Assembly (NCBI RefSeq): GCF_036370855.1
Contig: NC_088108.1
Coordinates: 12,671,448 to 12,735,447, forward strand
Length of the DNA: 64,000 nucleotides
Direction: 5' to 3'
Source: Dromaius novaehollandiae
Taxonomy: Eukaryota > Chordata > Aves > Casuariiformes > Dromaiidae
This document shows positions 1 through 14,175 of this stretch, piece by piece. The position numbers and the translations under genes were made by a program. Under the pieces are notes generated by a model that worked only from the letters and a program-made list of their open reading frames with translations, did no database searches and was not told the origin of the DNA. How positions within the stretch are numbered: the stretch's first letter is position 1; each line of letters opens with the position of its first letter.

Positions 1-1110
1 CTTACTTTGCTAGAGTAAAGTGGGCATTTAGGAATGTTTTCCAAAACTCTGCTCAAAGCTTGAGAAAAGAAAGGAGCTTAAAAGTTGCATGCAAATACTT
101 TTATTTCTTTTATGATCACTGTCTAAGAGGTAGTTCATGGTTCAGCTCAATATTCAGATACCAGCAAGCCTTTTAAAATGCTACCTTTTTTTCTCCAAGC
201 TCTTTCACATATAAAAGGACATGTTAAAAAGATGGAGCGATTTATCTCTCTGAGTAATGGCAAAATGAGGTCACCATCTACAAGCAGCAACTGGTATAAT
301 GGAGATCAGATCGAAAAAGCAATGGTTGACTAAGTAGAATCATTTTATATAGTCTGCCAGATACTCACACCAGTTGTACATGCCTAGCACTGCCTCAGAG
401 TGATGGACATGAGGATTCGCAGCACTTGGTGGAAGCTCTGCTCACTATTCGATAGAAAAACACTCCCCGTCCCCTCATGGTAGTAACTCTTCTGTACATC
501 TCTTTAATCAAGTGGAAAATATGAGATGTGCAATATCACTGCTGCTCTAGGACCGCTGGATCTTTCACTTTGTGTAAATAAATCCAAATGTGCCCTTTAA
601 TAGCTGGAGAGGATGTCATTTTGCTGCTGTTGTGACATGTGACACCACTGAAGAATTTATCTGCCACAAAATCTTATTTGTGGGTAGGGAACCTGGGTTT
701 TAAAAGGACAGCAAATCGTAAATCACATGTCTATAAAAGCCCTATGCATGTAGCTAGGTTAGGAAAGAGAGGAGGACCCCGATCTTATGTATCTATGCAA
801 GATTCCAGGATTAACTAAGTGTTGCTAGAAAGATGGCTATTACAGGAGGAATCTGGGCACAGGCACACAGGCTTTGGTACTGTACTTCCAGAAGGGAGGT
901 GTGTGCAGGAGATTCAGAGCTCAGGGAGCTCTGAGAATTTGTGACTGTGGGAATGAAGGAGAGGGGTGTAGAGGACTTCTATGTCCTGCTCATAAAAATG
1001 GTTGTACATAAAAGAATATTTCTCTCTTCTTTCCCTTGACTTTGACTCTTTTCTGTCTTAACAAGAGCTTCACCTTGTCTTTAAGCCATGGGCAGTTAAT
1101 ATGTTAATAA

Positions 1111-1140
1111 GACTGATTTCACTGGGCAACTCAGCACAAG
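1111..1140 (+). repeat. 30-bp direct repeat, copy 1
   Basis: This 30-bp block, containing 'gatttcactgggcaactc', recurs exactly at 2383-2412 in the same orientation. The bases on either side differ. It resembles a degraded member of a short sauropsid interspersed repeat containing 'ttcaatggg..actca'. Confidence 0.9.
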
Positions 1141-2382
1141 CTGGAAGACCCATGTGGATGTGATTTGAAAATATAAAGTAAAAACTACTTTGGAGGCCTC
1201 ATTTGTTTCCAGTTCAGTAGGACTTTAAGCTCTTAATTTAACTGAGAGGATTAGTCTATCTCACAAAGTAAGGCATAAATGGGATGCAGACAAAGACAAC
1301 TTGCTGAGGTGGGTGAGATGAATCAACTTGTGCGGCTGATTTCTCCTGTTAACTATAAAAGGAACACAGATGATTGACCTAGACATCTCATGCTTAGGTA
1401 GCTACAGTTAAATGACATGGAGCCCACATGAATGACAAAAGCAGACAGCAAAAAAAGGCAACTTTTATTATTAAGAACCATCTGTGGAGGCAGGCAATAA
1501 CACTTACAGTTTGTCTGCCAGATGACCATCTCTCTTATCACGGTAGTCTAAATGTCTTGCTGCACTGGACTGGATAGCACAATGCTGCCCTATTTGGTGT
1601 AGAGATCATCATTTCTGTACTGGACGTTAAATGGAGAGATCGGTGCACAATTTTTAAGAACACGTCAAGCACTGATTCCAAGGGGGCAGCTTTGCTTAAA
1701 ATTGATAGTGCTGCGTGACCCACTTTATTCCAAGGGCAGAGATAGTCCAGTGCTCCTTCTGTCATCCGTGCTATCAGAAAGCACTCAGAGCCAGAGTCAG
1801 TTAATAAAGAAGACAGGACTCATCTGTTCTTTCAATTTTAAGGTCATCAAGGTGTCCCATCACCGTAAGTCTCCTGTTCAGGATGGTCCCGTTCATATGT
1901 TTGGGACAGAAGAGAATTTATCTCATTCTAGATATGAAAGGCTGATTCTGGGGCATTTTTCATCTTTTCTACCTATTTTTTTCCTATTTAAAAATAGGTT
2001 CACTGTAATTTTTTTTGAACATGATATTGGTCATAGTAGAGGAAATTAAAGCTTTTTGGAATACAATATAGTGCTTTCATATTAACAGAGGAGGAGGAGG
2101 TTATTTAAAGCAGTGCTCCCCAATGTTTGCTGTTCCGAGGGAAACAATACTGAGTAAATAACATGCTATTGGCAATGTGTTCTCCTGCTGCCTGAAGGTT
2201 AGGGACCACATTCAGAATAATATCTATTAATCCAGTAGAACTTTACTCCATGCCTCCTCCTGGTATCTTCAGCTGTGATGGCAAAGAGGGATTCTTATCT
2301 GTCCGGCCAGTTAGGTGGTCCCTTAAAAGAAGGTAGTGCCGGATTTTGCCTCCCAAGTTTACGTGTTCCCCATGAGCAGTGG

Positions 2383-2412
2383 GACTGATTTCACTGGGCA
2401 ACTCAGCACAAG
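2383..2412 (+). repeat. 30-bp direct repeat, copy 2
   Basis: Identical over 30 bp to 1111-1140. The right flank here ('taatgatg') extends the resemblance to the sauropsid short repeat better than copy 1 does. Confidence 0.9.
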
Positions 2413-5400
2413 TAATGATGAAAAAACCACCCTTTGGAATTTTTGGGAAGCCTCTGATCTGTGGCCTTTCTAGTGGCAGCAGTATCTGTTGTCACAGACG
2501 GAGCAGCAACCTGCGTTGTTTGAGGGCCTGCTCTGGGAAGCTAGTTCTTGTCTTAGAGGCTCCATAATTGTATTCCTGTTTTGCCTCCAACACCAAGTAT
2601 GTCCTCTTGTATAATCATTTCAACATTTATCTTCCTATATGCTCTTGTTGAAAGGCTTTACGTGTAGTTTATCTTTAATAATAGCAACAGTCTATTCAGC
2701 GTAATAACTGAGATCAGAAGGGCAGGGGCGGACTCTAAGCACTCCCTCAGGAGGAGGTATGTAGAGGAGAGTAGAGCATACTGTTCCCACGTTTCCAGTC
2801 AGCTCAAACACTGAGTGCTCAAGAGTGAATTCCTTAGCACCATGATTTCTACCAATCTACAGGATTTCTTATCAGATTAACAAAGTTTATGGGAATGTAG
2901 ACAGCCTACATCAACCAAATGGGATTGGCTGAAGGCACATGCCCTGTAGAGAGTCCCTTAGGGAAGCAAAAAGGCTAGGGCCCTGCTGTCTGCTTTCTTT
3001 AAGTCAAAGCCCACTGAGGCCTGACAAGTGGAAGCGGGACGGCACTTTGCGCTGGGGCAGCCCCTCTCCACATGTGGGTGAAGGGGTCCTCCCCAGGAGG
3101 GCATTGCTCCCTTGCCTGGTGGCCACGACCTTCTCTTTAGGGCTCTCCACTTCCGTCCTTTGCTTTCCCTTGGCAGCAGCAGCCTGGCCTGTCCCCAGCC
3201 ACTCTCCTCAGCCTTGGGGGCGGCAAAACTGAATTCAGAGAACCAGCTCTGCAATCAACATAAGAAATCAGTGGTGCTAGACTGATTTACTTCAGCTAAG
3301 GGTATGGCCCCTATTCTTTCAGTGTTCATATTTTGTTAATTTGGAAGAAACTTAGAGGTATTATTAAGTTGGAATCTCCTATGACGGTAAATGTTCTGGA
3401 AATGTTATTCTGAAATCTTAAAATGCTGGCAAGTCTTGCAAAGTTTTGTTAATTTTGCTCAAAGCTTTCTCAGCTTTCAGTGTGGCTGTTTCACAAAGCT
3501 AAACTTAGAGGATTAACACAGCTCTCCTCCTATTACTCTGTGTTTACCAAGCGAATGTTGGTCAAAGGGAGAAAAGTGGACAACTTCAGACTTTTTATGT
3601 CAGTGCTACTTACAGAACAAATATCCATTGGCAGGGTAAGAGCCTGAAGAAGAAGAAAAGAAGCTTTCTACCTATTGTGCAATAAATCAAAAGGTTCCAG
3701 TGAAATTCTTTGGGTGTTAGAAAAACTGCTTAATCTAGGATTTCAAAGGGTGATCAAAACTATTTTCAATTATTCCTGACTTGTACTTGTATCATTCCAG
3801 ATGGACCAGAGGTCTTTTTCCCTGGTACATTCCTTTACTTAAAAGGAAATAAAAAGAAGAGAAAGAAGTGAATTTCAATGATCAGAATCCCAGTCTGTGG
3901 GAAATATGACTTCAGTTCTTCCTCTGGAAAGTCTGAATAGGACCAAATAATTATAAGTTCTTCACTAATAAAAAGCACAGGAAAAAAGAAACAATAACAG
4001 AACATTTTCAGAAATTGGATTTTCGTTATCTGTAAGAAGACAGGAAGCTTATCTATTGTGAAAAGAGCAAGCCTGATTCTAATGTGGCACAAATATTTGC
4101 ATGATAATAAGGTTATATATATTAGATGAAGACAACTTATTGTTCACAGGAAAGAGGAGACAGCTGTGGCAAACCTTGGGAAAACATGACTTTGTGAATG
4201 CAACTGTGTGCACGTCCTAAGGCTCTACAGCTAGTTTTCTTTAAACATACATTTACTGTTACAAGTCCGATTGCCATTAATTACAGATGCACAAACTCTG
4301 AGGGGACAGAATGGGTATGGGAGAGTTAAGTACCTCTCATCTTTCAGAATAAGAAGTCCAAAATGGAGAACACAAAGATACGCCTTTCTGGCTCGCTACT
4401 TTGGACTACTGACTGTAAGACTTAGGAATTAATGCCTAAGTGTATTGACAAAGCAGTTTTATTGCATGAATTATGCATTTGCATCCCCGAAAGAACTGGG
4501 TAGTGAATTTTCAAAGATTCCTTTTTCAGATATGAGTGACTAAAAATGGCAAATTGTATTCGTTCTAAGGCAGAGAAATGAAAGTGAATGGACAATATAC
4601 TGCATTGTTTATAGTGCTGATTCATTATTGCTATAAATGTTGATTGCTTAAGTTAAAGAGGTCTACAAAACAGAGCGGCTGCATCCTCAGCTTCTATAAA
4701 CTGTTACAGGGAAGTTTATGAGGCTAACCACTATTCACAGCAGCTGAGGACTTGTATCTTCTTACTTAAATAATAACCTCTAGTATTCTTAGGATAACAT
4801 TTATATGTGTTTGTTTTTACAATCAGACCCAAATTTAATACTTAAAAATCTCTAGGATAGACCTTTACAAGGATCTCTGAATGATTCCATTTTCCATTCC
4901 ATGATCTAGGTTTTTCCCAGAACCTAGAGTGAGTCTTTTGAAGGACTATTTAAAATACTGTGTTTGATGTACTTTTGCTGATCCAAGACAGGTGGGTAAC
5001 AGGACACCTGCAATGTTACAAATATTCTATGGTGTAAGATGTATCTTATGTTTTACATATACTGCCTCTAAATAGCTGCCTCTTTGCTGGAAGTAGAAAA
5101 AATGTGTATGGGATCAATGTACTTACCACATCCAGTGTGGGGCGGGGGGTGGAAACAAGGCACATCATTCACAATCTAGTATCCAGGAGCAATTGCTCAC
5201 ATGTCCCATTTCCATAGAAGGCAGAAAAAGTGAAAGCATCAGCCTTGGCAATCACAAACTTTGGAAGAGTACAAAATCTAAACTGGAGCAGAATTGCATG
5301 CCTGGCCAGTGAATGGATTTTAATGGGTTAATCAAATGAAAGCCACTTTAAAGCAGGGGCAGTGAAATTGTGGCTCCACTGCATGAAATGAGATGATCCA

Positions 5401-6240
5401 TAGATTCCTGTAGCACATAGTTATGCATTTACAAGTCAGGTCTCTGTTGCATGGAAGTGTCCACAGATTGCTAGGCATGATGTGTTCACATACGTTCCTG
5501 ATGACTGCCTGTGGAAAATGGTGGCCTTTCTTGCAGCAGAGCCCAACACAAATAATCAGATTGCATAGCATGTAGTTGGGATCTAATATGGAAAATATTC
5601 CAACACTATATTCAGTGGGCAATAGAATTATTACAATATCTGCAGGGTACAAAAAAGGAGAGGTTACCAGAGTATGGAGAAGAGAGAATGAAGGAAGGTT
5701 GAATGAAATTTCCTTCCCTCCTCAGAGTGCCAGGTTCTCCTTTCAGCAACTGTCTGCTGCTCAGAGCCTCTTTGGCTGACCTTCTAGTATAAAAGCTGTG
5801 TGCAGTAGCCAAACTGACTTCATGCAGAAGAAAGGGAATTTAAAATAACGGGTAGGCTATGAACTATTGTGGAAAGGATTCTGTAGGGCAGAAACACAGA
5901 GGGGGTGAATCAGCTCACCAAGAGAAGGAAAATGTAGGGGCTGGGATAAACAAGCTATAGCTTTCTTTTAATTTCATTCTGTGTATTTCATCTTCTCTTT
6001 TTACAAGGAGCCAGTGTGTTTTTCCCCATACAGGGTAGCCTCTAAGCTCTCTTCTTAACTATAAAAACCAAAATGATATACTGTCCTAAATGTATACACC
6101 ACATTCTTATACCAGAATAACATATGCCAACGAAAGAAGCAGCAGACTATTGCTATATTTGGATTAAGCTATAAGGCCATAAGCACTGGCTTTGAAAAAC
6201 AATTACGTTTAGCATTTCTCATCAGTAAATCTCACTAGAC

Positions 6241-6410
6241 TAAGGCAAGAAGTATCATCCTCCTCATTTAATGATGCAGAAATGAAAGCATGGGGACACA
6301 GGTATGCCTTGCGCAAGGTTACTCGCAGAACCAAAAAGAGAACATTTATTTCTCAGTTCCCAGCCAGTGAGCTCTTAACTAGGCCCACTGCTTCCCTATC
6401 TAGAGCAAAT
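6241..6410 (-). mobile_element. MIR-like SINE, nearly full length, old
   Basis: The plus strand carries degraded antisense versions of MIR landmarks in the right order: a 'tcatttaatgatgcagaaa' core, 'gcgcaaggttactcgcagaacc', then 'cagttcccagcc', 'gagctcttaacta' and 'ccactgcttcc' from the tRNA-derived head. The SINE is therefore on the minus strand. Assignment is by remembered consensus; high divergence indicates an early amniote insertion. Confidence 0.6.
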
Positions 6411-6423
6411 AAATAAATAAATA
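6407..6423 (+). repeat. (AAAT)4 microsatellite
   Basis: A short AAAT tandem repeat just at the right edge of the MIR-like element. Confidence 0.9.
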
Positions 6424-7181
6424 CAATAATATGAGCAAAGTCCTTGGTAGTTCAATTTTAGGCATTCACTATGAATTATCCATTGAGACTCTACAGCTAG
6501 GAATTATTCCCACGCATTATTTGGAGAACAACGAGAAGCCATGGAAAACATAAGCCACTAGCAACCAATTTGTAAACACTGCATTATGGAAAAGGAGGCC
6601 ACATTAATAAATACGAATTATCCACTCAGTTCTGGTAAGTAGCTTACGAGTTAGATGGGATGGTAAATATGGTCTCAGAAAACAGAAGCTAAAAACTGCA
6701 CTGCTAATTAAAGTGTGAACTGTGGTATTAGGCATTTTCCCACTGTTATTGTCTTTTCACATAAGCCATGCTATGTCTGAATTGCAGTAAGTTTAGTATA
6801 ACTTTAAGGCTGCGATTTCTCAACTGCCCAAGAGAATCGCGTGTCCAGCTCCTTTCATCAGCCATCAAAAAGCAGTGTATGTATTATTCCCCCTTAGAAG
6901 TTCCACAACAAATAGGCATTCACATAAGCTGTTTGAGTAATCAATGCTGAAGTCCTCAGCTTTCTGCTAGGCTCCTTTTAACATCTTGACAGTTGAGACA
7001 ATTATAATCTACGTTTTTTTCCCCACTGTCTTGCATAAAAAGACAGAAAAACACACTTTTGTGCGTTCTGTGTTGTTAGATTTCCTTTTGATTCACTAAT
7101 GATCAAAATAAGGCCCTCTGAAACCTTTGGAAAAGCATAGAAAATTTGAAAGGCTCTTCTCAACCTTTTGCCCCTTCTCCT

Positions 7182-7195
7182 CCCCCCCCCCCCCC
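7182..7195 (+). repeat. C14 homopolymer
   Basis: A run of 14 C in a pyrimidine-rich context. Confidence 0.95.
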
Positions 7196-10100
7196 TTTCT
7201 CTTGTAAGGAAGCATGTTAGCTGAATATTATGAGGTTTTCGTAGATACTTATTAGTGTGTATGTATTTCAAGTTGAAATGCATTTGAATGGAAGCAACAG
7301 CTCAGCAGCACACAGCAGATCCAATGAGAGCAGTAAAGCTTAGGCAAAGCCTTGCTTGCTTGGGTGGATCACTGAGTTTCTGAAACCCATGCAAGTTGTT
7401 CAAGGCCCAGCTGCTCTGCTTGGCCACTTGTAGAAGATAAAGGGAAAACAAAGACTTAGCTGAATAGTCCACTGTCCATAGCAAAGAATACCATCAGCAA
7501 TATCAGGTTTACTTAAATTTTAGTGGGAGATACCATGAACCTGACCTTATAAGCAAAACTTCATCCTCCCATGAGCAGGAGAGGTGACAGCAGTTAAGAT
7601 TTTGGCCAAAATGGTAAACCAAATCATCACATCACAGGGTATTCAAACATTATACCGGAATCACTAGTATCAGATTTTCAGTAAACTTGGAGTATGCTGA
7701 CTTCAGGTTTACATGAATGAGCATTCAGTCTCACTGGGAAACCTCCCAAATGCCATTTCAAGGGTGGCTAGGAGGAAGTCACCGTTTCTCTCCCTTTCTG
7801 CACTCACATCTCAGCGAGTTCAGTGACTGCCTGCGTTAGGTCAGCTCCTGGTCTCGGCTGCGCTGGTGCCAGCTCCAGGGAATGCTGCTGCAGCCGCGCA
7901 GGTGTAAAGCTAACAAAGTTACTCTGGATTTATACCTGAATCACTCAGATGATTAGACTATAGTCTGAAACCTTTAAACCTCTGTGACGATCTTGCTCAG
8001 GTATTAGGTTGTTTGTTCATTCGTGATTAGTAGAGAACTTGCGCAGTCGTTACTACATTGTCACAGTTCTCCCAGAGATTATTCTGCTCACTTCAGCTGT
8101 CCGGCCTGGATACTGGCACGGACTGAGGCACTAACAAATACCTGGGGAGAAGGAAAACAGTTACAGCATGGGGAAAAAAATGCCTCAACTCCAATTCATC
8201 TGGCTCTCGGAGGAGATGCTCTCAGAAAAAAAAAATCAAGACGTCTTAAAATAGACTCTGTCATATTGTCAGTGATCTCAAGGGGATTTTTTTCCCCCAG
8301 CTTTTGTATGGAAATAGCTCTTATCTCAAGAGGAGATAACTGCAACAGGTCTATGTACATTAGCTGTGCCTTTTCCAACACAGACAATATTCTTAAAATG
8401 GCTGCAGCGCTTCCCACTCAGGAGATAATTGGTGCCGAACGCTTCTGCTCTCGAGAGCAATGCACACATGGGGGGAGAAGAGGCGGCACAAGGAATCTGT
8501 GTTGCTAAGGCACAAATCTGTACTCGTTTCTGTCACCATAAAGAATCCTGACGTGGTATTGCAGGCAGTTCACAACACTTGTGGTATAATTTCTGTTTTA
8601 CTGAAAATAAAGATGCAAGTTCTCGCAGTTTCTAAAAGGTAGTGCCAACTTCCTTGTCAGATCAACAGTGATGTTAACCTGTTGTTTTGTAACTAGTCAT
8701 GTATATTGATTTAAACAGTTTGGTGAAAAGTTACTTTTTATAAAGGTCCTTAGAAGTTAAAAACCTGTGGCATTAATTACACAAATGGTTAATCACTGCA
8801 TTTTTTAAAAATATGGATATATGAAGAGATTTGGGAAATACTGTAACTAGCATTGCTCTTCTAAAGTTTACAATGAATACATATTCAAGCAGAGTGCATC
8901 ACTGGTGCTTAGATGTATGCACATACATAGGGTAACAAACAGAGATGAGAACCACATTTTAACACTTCTGTTACCTAAGCAAATTTAAAGGTAAGGGTGG
9001 TGCACCTGGACTCTGATTTTATTCCTCCAAGCGTTTAACAGTATGTAACAAAACCCACTGCTGTATTCAAATGGGGGCCCTCTGGGTTTATAGTACCAGT
9101 AAGAAAACCAACTTTATGATGTCTTGTTTTCCAAACATCATTAATACTCTTGAGCCTCTTTGGTCCTTCAGATGACTGCATCTCCATCATTTCTTTCATT
9201 CAAAATGATCTATTCATCTGTATTCATAAACATGTCAATCTACTGCTTCAAAAAAATCCAACCAACCCTCCAACAACAAAAAAAGCAAAAAACTTCTCAT
9301 TAATCCACCTCCCTCATTAGCTAGGATTAAAAACCTTAGTCAAAACGACTGGCCTGGTGCCCAGAAAAGCTATGAGATCAATAATCCAAACAGACTTAAT
9401 GATCTTCTAACAAAAGAATAACTTTTGTACTTCTCCTACAGAATACTTTGAAAAAGTGAAGAGAAGAATACCAAGAAATGTCACATCATCTGCGTAAGTT
9501 AATTTATCTGTTGGTTTGGGGGTTACTCTTAAGGGGGAAGGGACTTGGGGAAATACTTTTTTTTCTCCTCTCTCTGTTAAATGACATTTACCATCTGCAA
9601 CAGTAATAGGAAAAAAATTCAAATCACAAACTGTATCAGTGATTACCTTGTATGAGCGTAACAAGTTTCATTAACATTTCCAGTATCTCATTTCACTCAT
9701 GAGCAGTTTAAAATTATGACATTTGCATCCCTACACAAGGTCAGTATTAGTTAAGACTTATTTAGGCAATTTAACTTATTGGTACCTTTATTTTGATACT
9801 ATTAATTACAGCTTCTAACTTTGTAAAATAACAATCAAACTTTTTTAATCTTAAATGTTGGGAAGGGGGAAAAAAAAAACCCAAACCTTACTCTGTAGTT
9901 TTCTATCAGCATGAGAAGGACTTCTAAAAAGTGAGTGCCTCTGACTGAAGGAGTCTATAGACTCTAAAGGCACATTTCTCTCATGGACAGACTGGAACTG
10001 TCTCGGGGTAGAGACAGGCAGACATCCAGCAGGGCATATGTTGCACACTAATGTACCACACTCTAGAAAATGAGCAGGACGGGCTAAGTTCAGCTATGTA

Positions 10101-12984
10101 GGAATTAGCCATCTAATCAGTGCTAATCATATATCCTCTCTGTAATTACTGGAAAGAAGCCAGCATATGCCATGCCATGTATTTTGGGAGGAAATAAATC
10201 ACCTTTGAAGGGCCTGATTTTTGCCATTGACTCTAGAGACCCTACACAACCAGCTTAACTGCAGCCCTAAATTTTAGTCGCCAATGCTGCCTGCATCGCC
10301 AGGGCTGGCACACAGGATACCCAGTGTGGAAGCTGCCACACTGCTTGATCTCATGCTTCTCTCCTCTGCTCAACAAGTGGAAAAGGGGAATGGGTCTGCA
10401 GTCCTTCCTCCAGCACGGCCCCCAGGAGTACCGCTGCGGTCAGGCTGTCCCATTTAGCACGGGGCTACTGGGCAACATCGCAGGAGGAAGGAAGAGGCTG
10501 AGGTCTGAACGGAGCAGGGACACACATTCCCCCTTCAAGGCTGAAATTGGTGCTGCAGAGCTAGCAGGGGAAGAGGAGGCATGAGCCCAGAGGGGCAGGT
10601 CTGAGAGGAGAGGTGGGAGTGCTGCACGGAGGGGGCTCGAGGGCAACAGCTCCCTTGGGGAGCACCGAAAGCGGAGGTGAGGAGGGAACCGGAGCAGGTC
10701 CTCGAGGTGTGGTCTCTTGCCACGCACCACGACTGCCCCAGGACAAGTTTGGGGCAGTTTGGGCACAGCAGTGTAAGGTTAGCAGCTGGCCCCATTTAGC
10801 CACTCAAGTCATTTGTTGCAGTCCTGTTCCTAAGATTATGCTTTGCCAAACTTTACTTCATGCTCCCACAGAAATACCTCCTGCTCAGAAGTGCATTCAT
10901 GCATTGAAAATGCACTGTCCCTCATTTGCCCTGGAAATAACTGTATAGCTTTAACACTGTTTCGGTCTGCACCCTTATTGTTCCTGTAGAGGTCATTATA
11001 TCCACTTTCACAAAAGAAAACTTACAAAGAAAGAAAACAATTTGCCTCCCACTTTCCTGGATTGAAATATATATATATATTTCACTAAGCTCTCACATGC
11101 CTTCACATGCTTTCCACAGCTCAACCTTGGCAGCTATGAAGGAAGATCATTTCAGACTCATTAGGAAGGAGTGCTCAGGTAAGCAATACTCCTCCTAACA
11201 AGCAGCAGCACCCAGGCTGCTCAGCTAAAGGAGCGTGCAGACCTTCCACGGAACAGCAGCTGCCGCCACACTTTCTCCTGCTAAGCAAATCTCGAAGAGT
11301 AACTGAAAAAAATCTCTCTCACCCATGCACACTGTGAAAGAAAATGTTTAAAAGATAGCAGCTGAAGGGTATAAAAATGAACCCAAAAGATCTAGAGCAG
11401 TGATGATTTTTAAGTTGGTACTGATGAGGCAAAATAAAATATATTCACTACATCAATTCCATTAGCAAACCTAAGAAAATGTAAAGCAACAGCAACCTCT
11501 GTAAAATACGGCTGTGCTACCAAGGCATAATACATAAGACAGTATGAGACTCAAATAGTAGAAATAAACAAAGTTACTAAAAGAATCAGTTATCTATCTC
11601 TGTTATTCACAAACAAACACTTTGAAATTGAAAACTTTTTTTTTGTAAGAAAAATTAGCATTTTTCTGAGCAGAAAAATTGTGATTGGTTCTGTTTTGTC
11701 AGAAAATAATTAATAATAATATCCTAGCCACTAGAGTGCCAGATACAAAACAGTGCATGTTTTGCAGCCAGTACTCAGATCATACTTGGAAGGAGTTAAT
11801 ACTTCAAAGAACTTTGCCTATAAATAATCCTTATATTTGCTTTTCTTAGGCATTTCAGCAATAAATGCTTTTAACTGTACCCAGGGAAAGCAGCCATAAT
11901 AAGACACTCACTACTGGAAGCTTTCAAATAAGTACCTCAGTCAAAGATGGATGCTATTCCAGGCAAATGTTCCCAGTTCAACTAATGTGATACCATTTCG
12001 CCTCCTTCTTGAAGTGAGACTGATTCTTCAGTAGTTCATTGTAGCACTTCAGTTTTAAACCTGATCTAATGAACAGCCATAGATGCTATGGACTCTAAAC
12101 ATAAAGAATTGACATGTTAGCATATTAATGTACTCAGATGTCACATTAATCATTAGAAGACAGTTTGCTGAATGACTCAGATATCTGGCAATATACATGC
12201 AAAGGCTGTTTAGCTCTTAAATATAAAGTGACTTCCTTTTGGCAAAGCCCTGATTAAAACAGCATTGATTGTAGTCATTTATAGCTCAAATGCTGTTGCT
12301 TAAAATTTCTCAAAGTTGTACATACTGTATTATTAACTGTAGTAAAGCTCTAAAAATCAGTCAGCAGAGTCCACTTCAATCTCTGCATGATAATAAAGGA
12401 TTATTATGTGCAGTAACCTATTTATGAAAGGGAAACAGTGTGCTTCTTTCAGACTCCATCAATTGCTTTAATAAGGAATTGAAAAGCCTGGCCTACTTTA
12501 TATGCAGATCACCATCCCAGTTGCATAAGGATTTACAATAGACAAAACAAAACTGTTTTTGTTGTAAATAAGGGCTGTTTGTTTAAATCGCACAGTAATG
12601 TTTGCATCTAAAAATTATTTACAAGCTAATAGGGCTCCATGAAGTTTGACTGTATACTTGTTAATAAAAATGGTTTCAACATTCTCCAGGAAGGAGATGC
12701 AAACTGAAGGTGATAAGGTAAAGCTTGAAGTAATGCAGGCCTTAGTTAATGGGAAAAGAGAAGATGTGTTGCATCTGTTTACTGATGGACTTAAGAAAGC
12801 CAATGTTGATAATGGAATTCAATCAACTTCCAACATTTTATAAAATTTAAGATAGTAGACTTAGAAGTTATGTCTCAAGTAGGTTAAAATTATTGCAATA
12901 TCACTTTTGCTTTAGAGACAGGAAACCTGAAATAGTTCAGACCACTGAAAGTTAGTACAATGCACGTACTGATCTCTGCTACCT

Positions 12985-13045
12985 TGATTTCGAAGACTGA
13001 AGCGACCTAGGTTCAAATCTCACCTTTGCAACTGGTTCATTTGCC
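12985..13045 (+). mobile_element. Possible tRNA-derived SINE remnant (B-box-like)
   Basis: The phrase 'cctaggttcaaatctcacc' resembles a polymerase III B box in a MIR-type SINE head. The following bases ('tttgcaactggttcatttgcc') loosely match the MIR core. No tRNA fold is intact. Confidence 0.3.
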
Positions 13046-13341
13046 TGTATGCTGATATATTTAATGAGGTGTGGGATGACCCCTGCTGGTGCCCCTGCTT
13101 ATAATAAAAGATCTATCTGGCAGGAAAACGTGTTAATTTCAATCCAAAAGAGTTAGAAATATAAACTGTCATAAAATGTATAAAAATATGTAATTTAATG
13201 CGTAAAATAGATTACAAGTAATGTTCTCTTAAGTATGAAAATAATCTTAAATCACTGAACATTACTGGGTTAGAGCTGCAGTGCAATGAATTAAGAAGGA
13301 CATTAATTGTTCAGTTCACTATGATATTGTGTTAAATGTAT

Positions 13342-13347
13342 TTTATT
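13342..13347 (-). terminator. Candidate polyadenylation signal AATAAA for SLITRK2
   Basis: This is the first canonical hexamer on the transcript strand after the stop codon, about 830 nt downstream. The sequence beyond it is not obviously GU-rich, so it may be weak or unused. Confidence 0.3.
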
Positions 13348-14175
13348 AATGAACTGTTACTCCCAGCTGAGGCATTTGATAACCTCTACTCCATTGCTAA
13401 ATCCTCTCAGTTGATTTCAATGAATCACTCAAAACAAACCCAGAGGGAAAAAAATACCCCAATAATTTACATCTATAAGATCCTAGAACTAGATTCACTT
13501 AAAGGGCAGCTTTCCTATAAATCAAACCTTCTGATTTAATGCAGCTGACATATAGATCTATTTTACAATTTTTTTAATTTCAAAAATACAACACATTAAA
13601 ATAGGTTCAATTTATCAAAGCTAAGAGCAACAATTAAGTAATAATGTACTTAAAGTGCAAAGGCACTTTAACACAAAAAAGTGACGCCCAGTGGCTATAC
13701 TTGGTAATTGAAACAGCAGTACTGTATATTATTATTTACAAAAGAAAAAGTCATAGTCCAGGAAAAAAAAAGATCTTTGGAGATCTTCTACATAATACAT
13801 TGTTTCCACTTTGAAATGAAAAGGAAAAAAAAAAAACAAAACAAAAAACCCAAAGACCCCCTTCATCATTTCTTTCCAAATCAAAAAGAATTATGCAAGA
13901 TCTAATACAGAAACATACATTTGCAGAGACAGTTCCTACAGAAGGGTCAAAAGGAGAGAGATACAGAAATAACTTAAAGGGAGTGTTGCAAATGCAACAC
14001 CATATCCCTGCTAGGCGGTAAGGGTTCCATTTCTCTCTCTCACTCTCTCTCTAATTTGAGAAGTGGAAATGTTGGGAATGTGACAGATCACATCAGTATT
14101 GAGTTCAGAATCAATCAAATTTGATGTTAAGCTCATTAAAAAAAAAAAAAAATCCTGCGTCTCCCACCTCCCCCC
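13342..14175 (-). other. Probable SLITRK2 3'UTR, proximal part
   Basis: The 834 bases after the SLITRK2 stop codon contain no sustained reading frame and are AT-rich, as expected for a 3'UTR. An A15 run on the plus strand (14138-14152, a U-run in the transcript) and a CT-rich stretch (14031-14053, GA-rich in the transcript) lie just after the stop. The first AATAAA in transcript sense is at 13342-13347 and an ATTAAA variant is at 13535-13540. Further AATAAA copies at 9787-9792 and 9018-9023 would allow a much longer UTR. The true 3' end cannot be decided from sequence alone. Confidence 0.45.

Larger units (their letters stand above)
1..6240. other. Non-coding DNA downstream of SLITRK2
   Basis: Only short overlapping frames on both strands, none with recognisable domains. 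Holds the 30-bp repeat pair and octamer motifs (ATGCAAAT or its complement) at 89, 4095 and 4477. A GC-richer stretch at 2940-3240 has frames on both strands but no family signal. Confidence 0.7.
6424..13341. other. Non-coding DNA downstream of SLITRK2, possibly including distal 3'UTR
   Basis: No supported gene. Contains the C14 run, a short (AT)n near 11070, a GC-richer segment at 10260-10760 and AATAAA on the minus strand at 9018 and 9787. A 161-codon frame at 8023-8508 has no recognisable domain. Some of this may be an extended SLITRK2 3'UTR. Confidence 0.6.

Noticed and set aside
8023-8508. 161-codon frame downstream of SLITRK2
   Set aside because: No recognisable domain, low-quality composition, no splice or promoter context, and an opposite-strand frame overlaps it.
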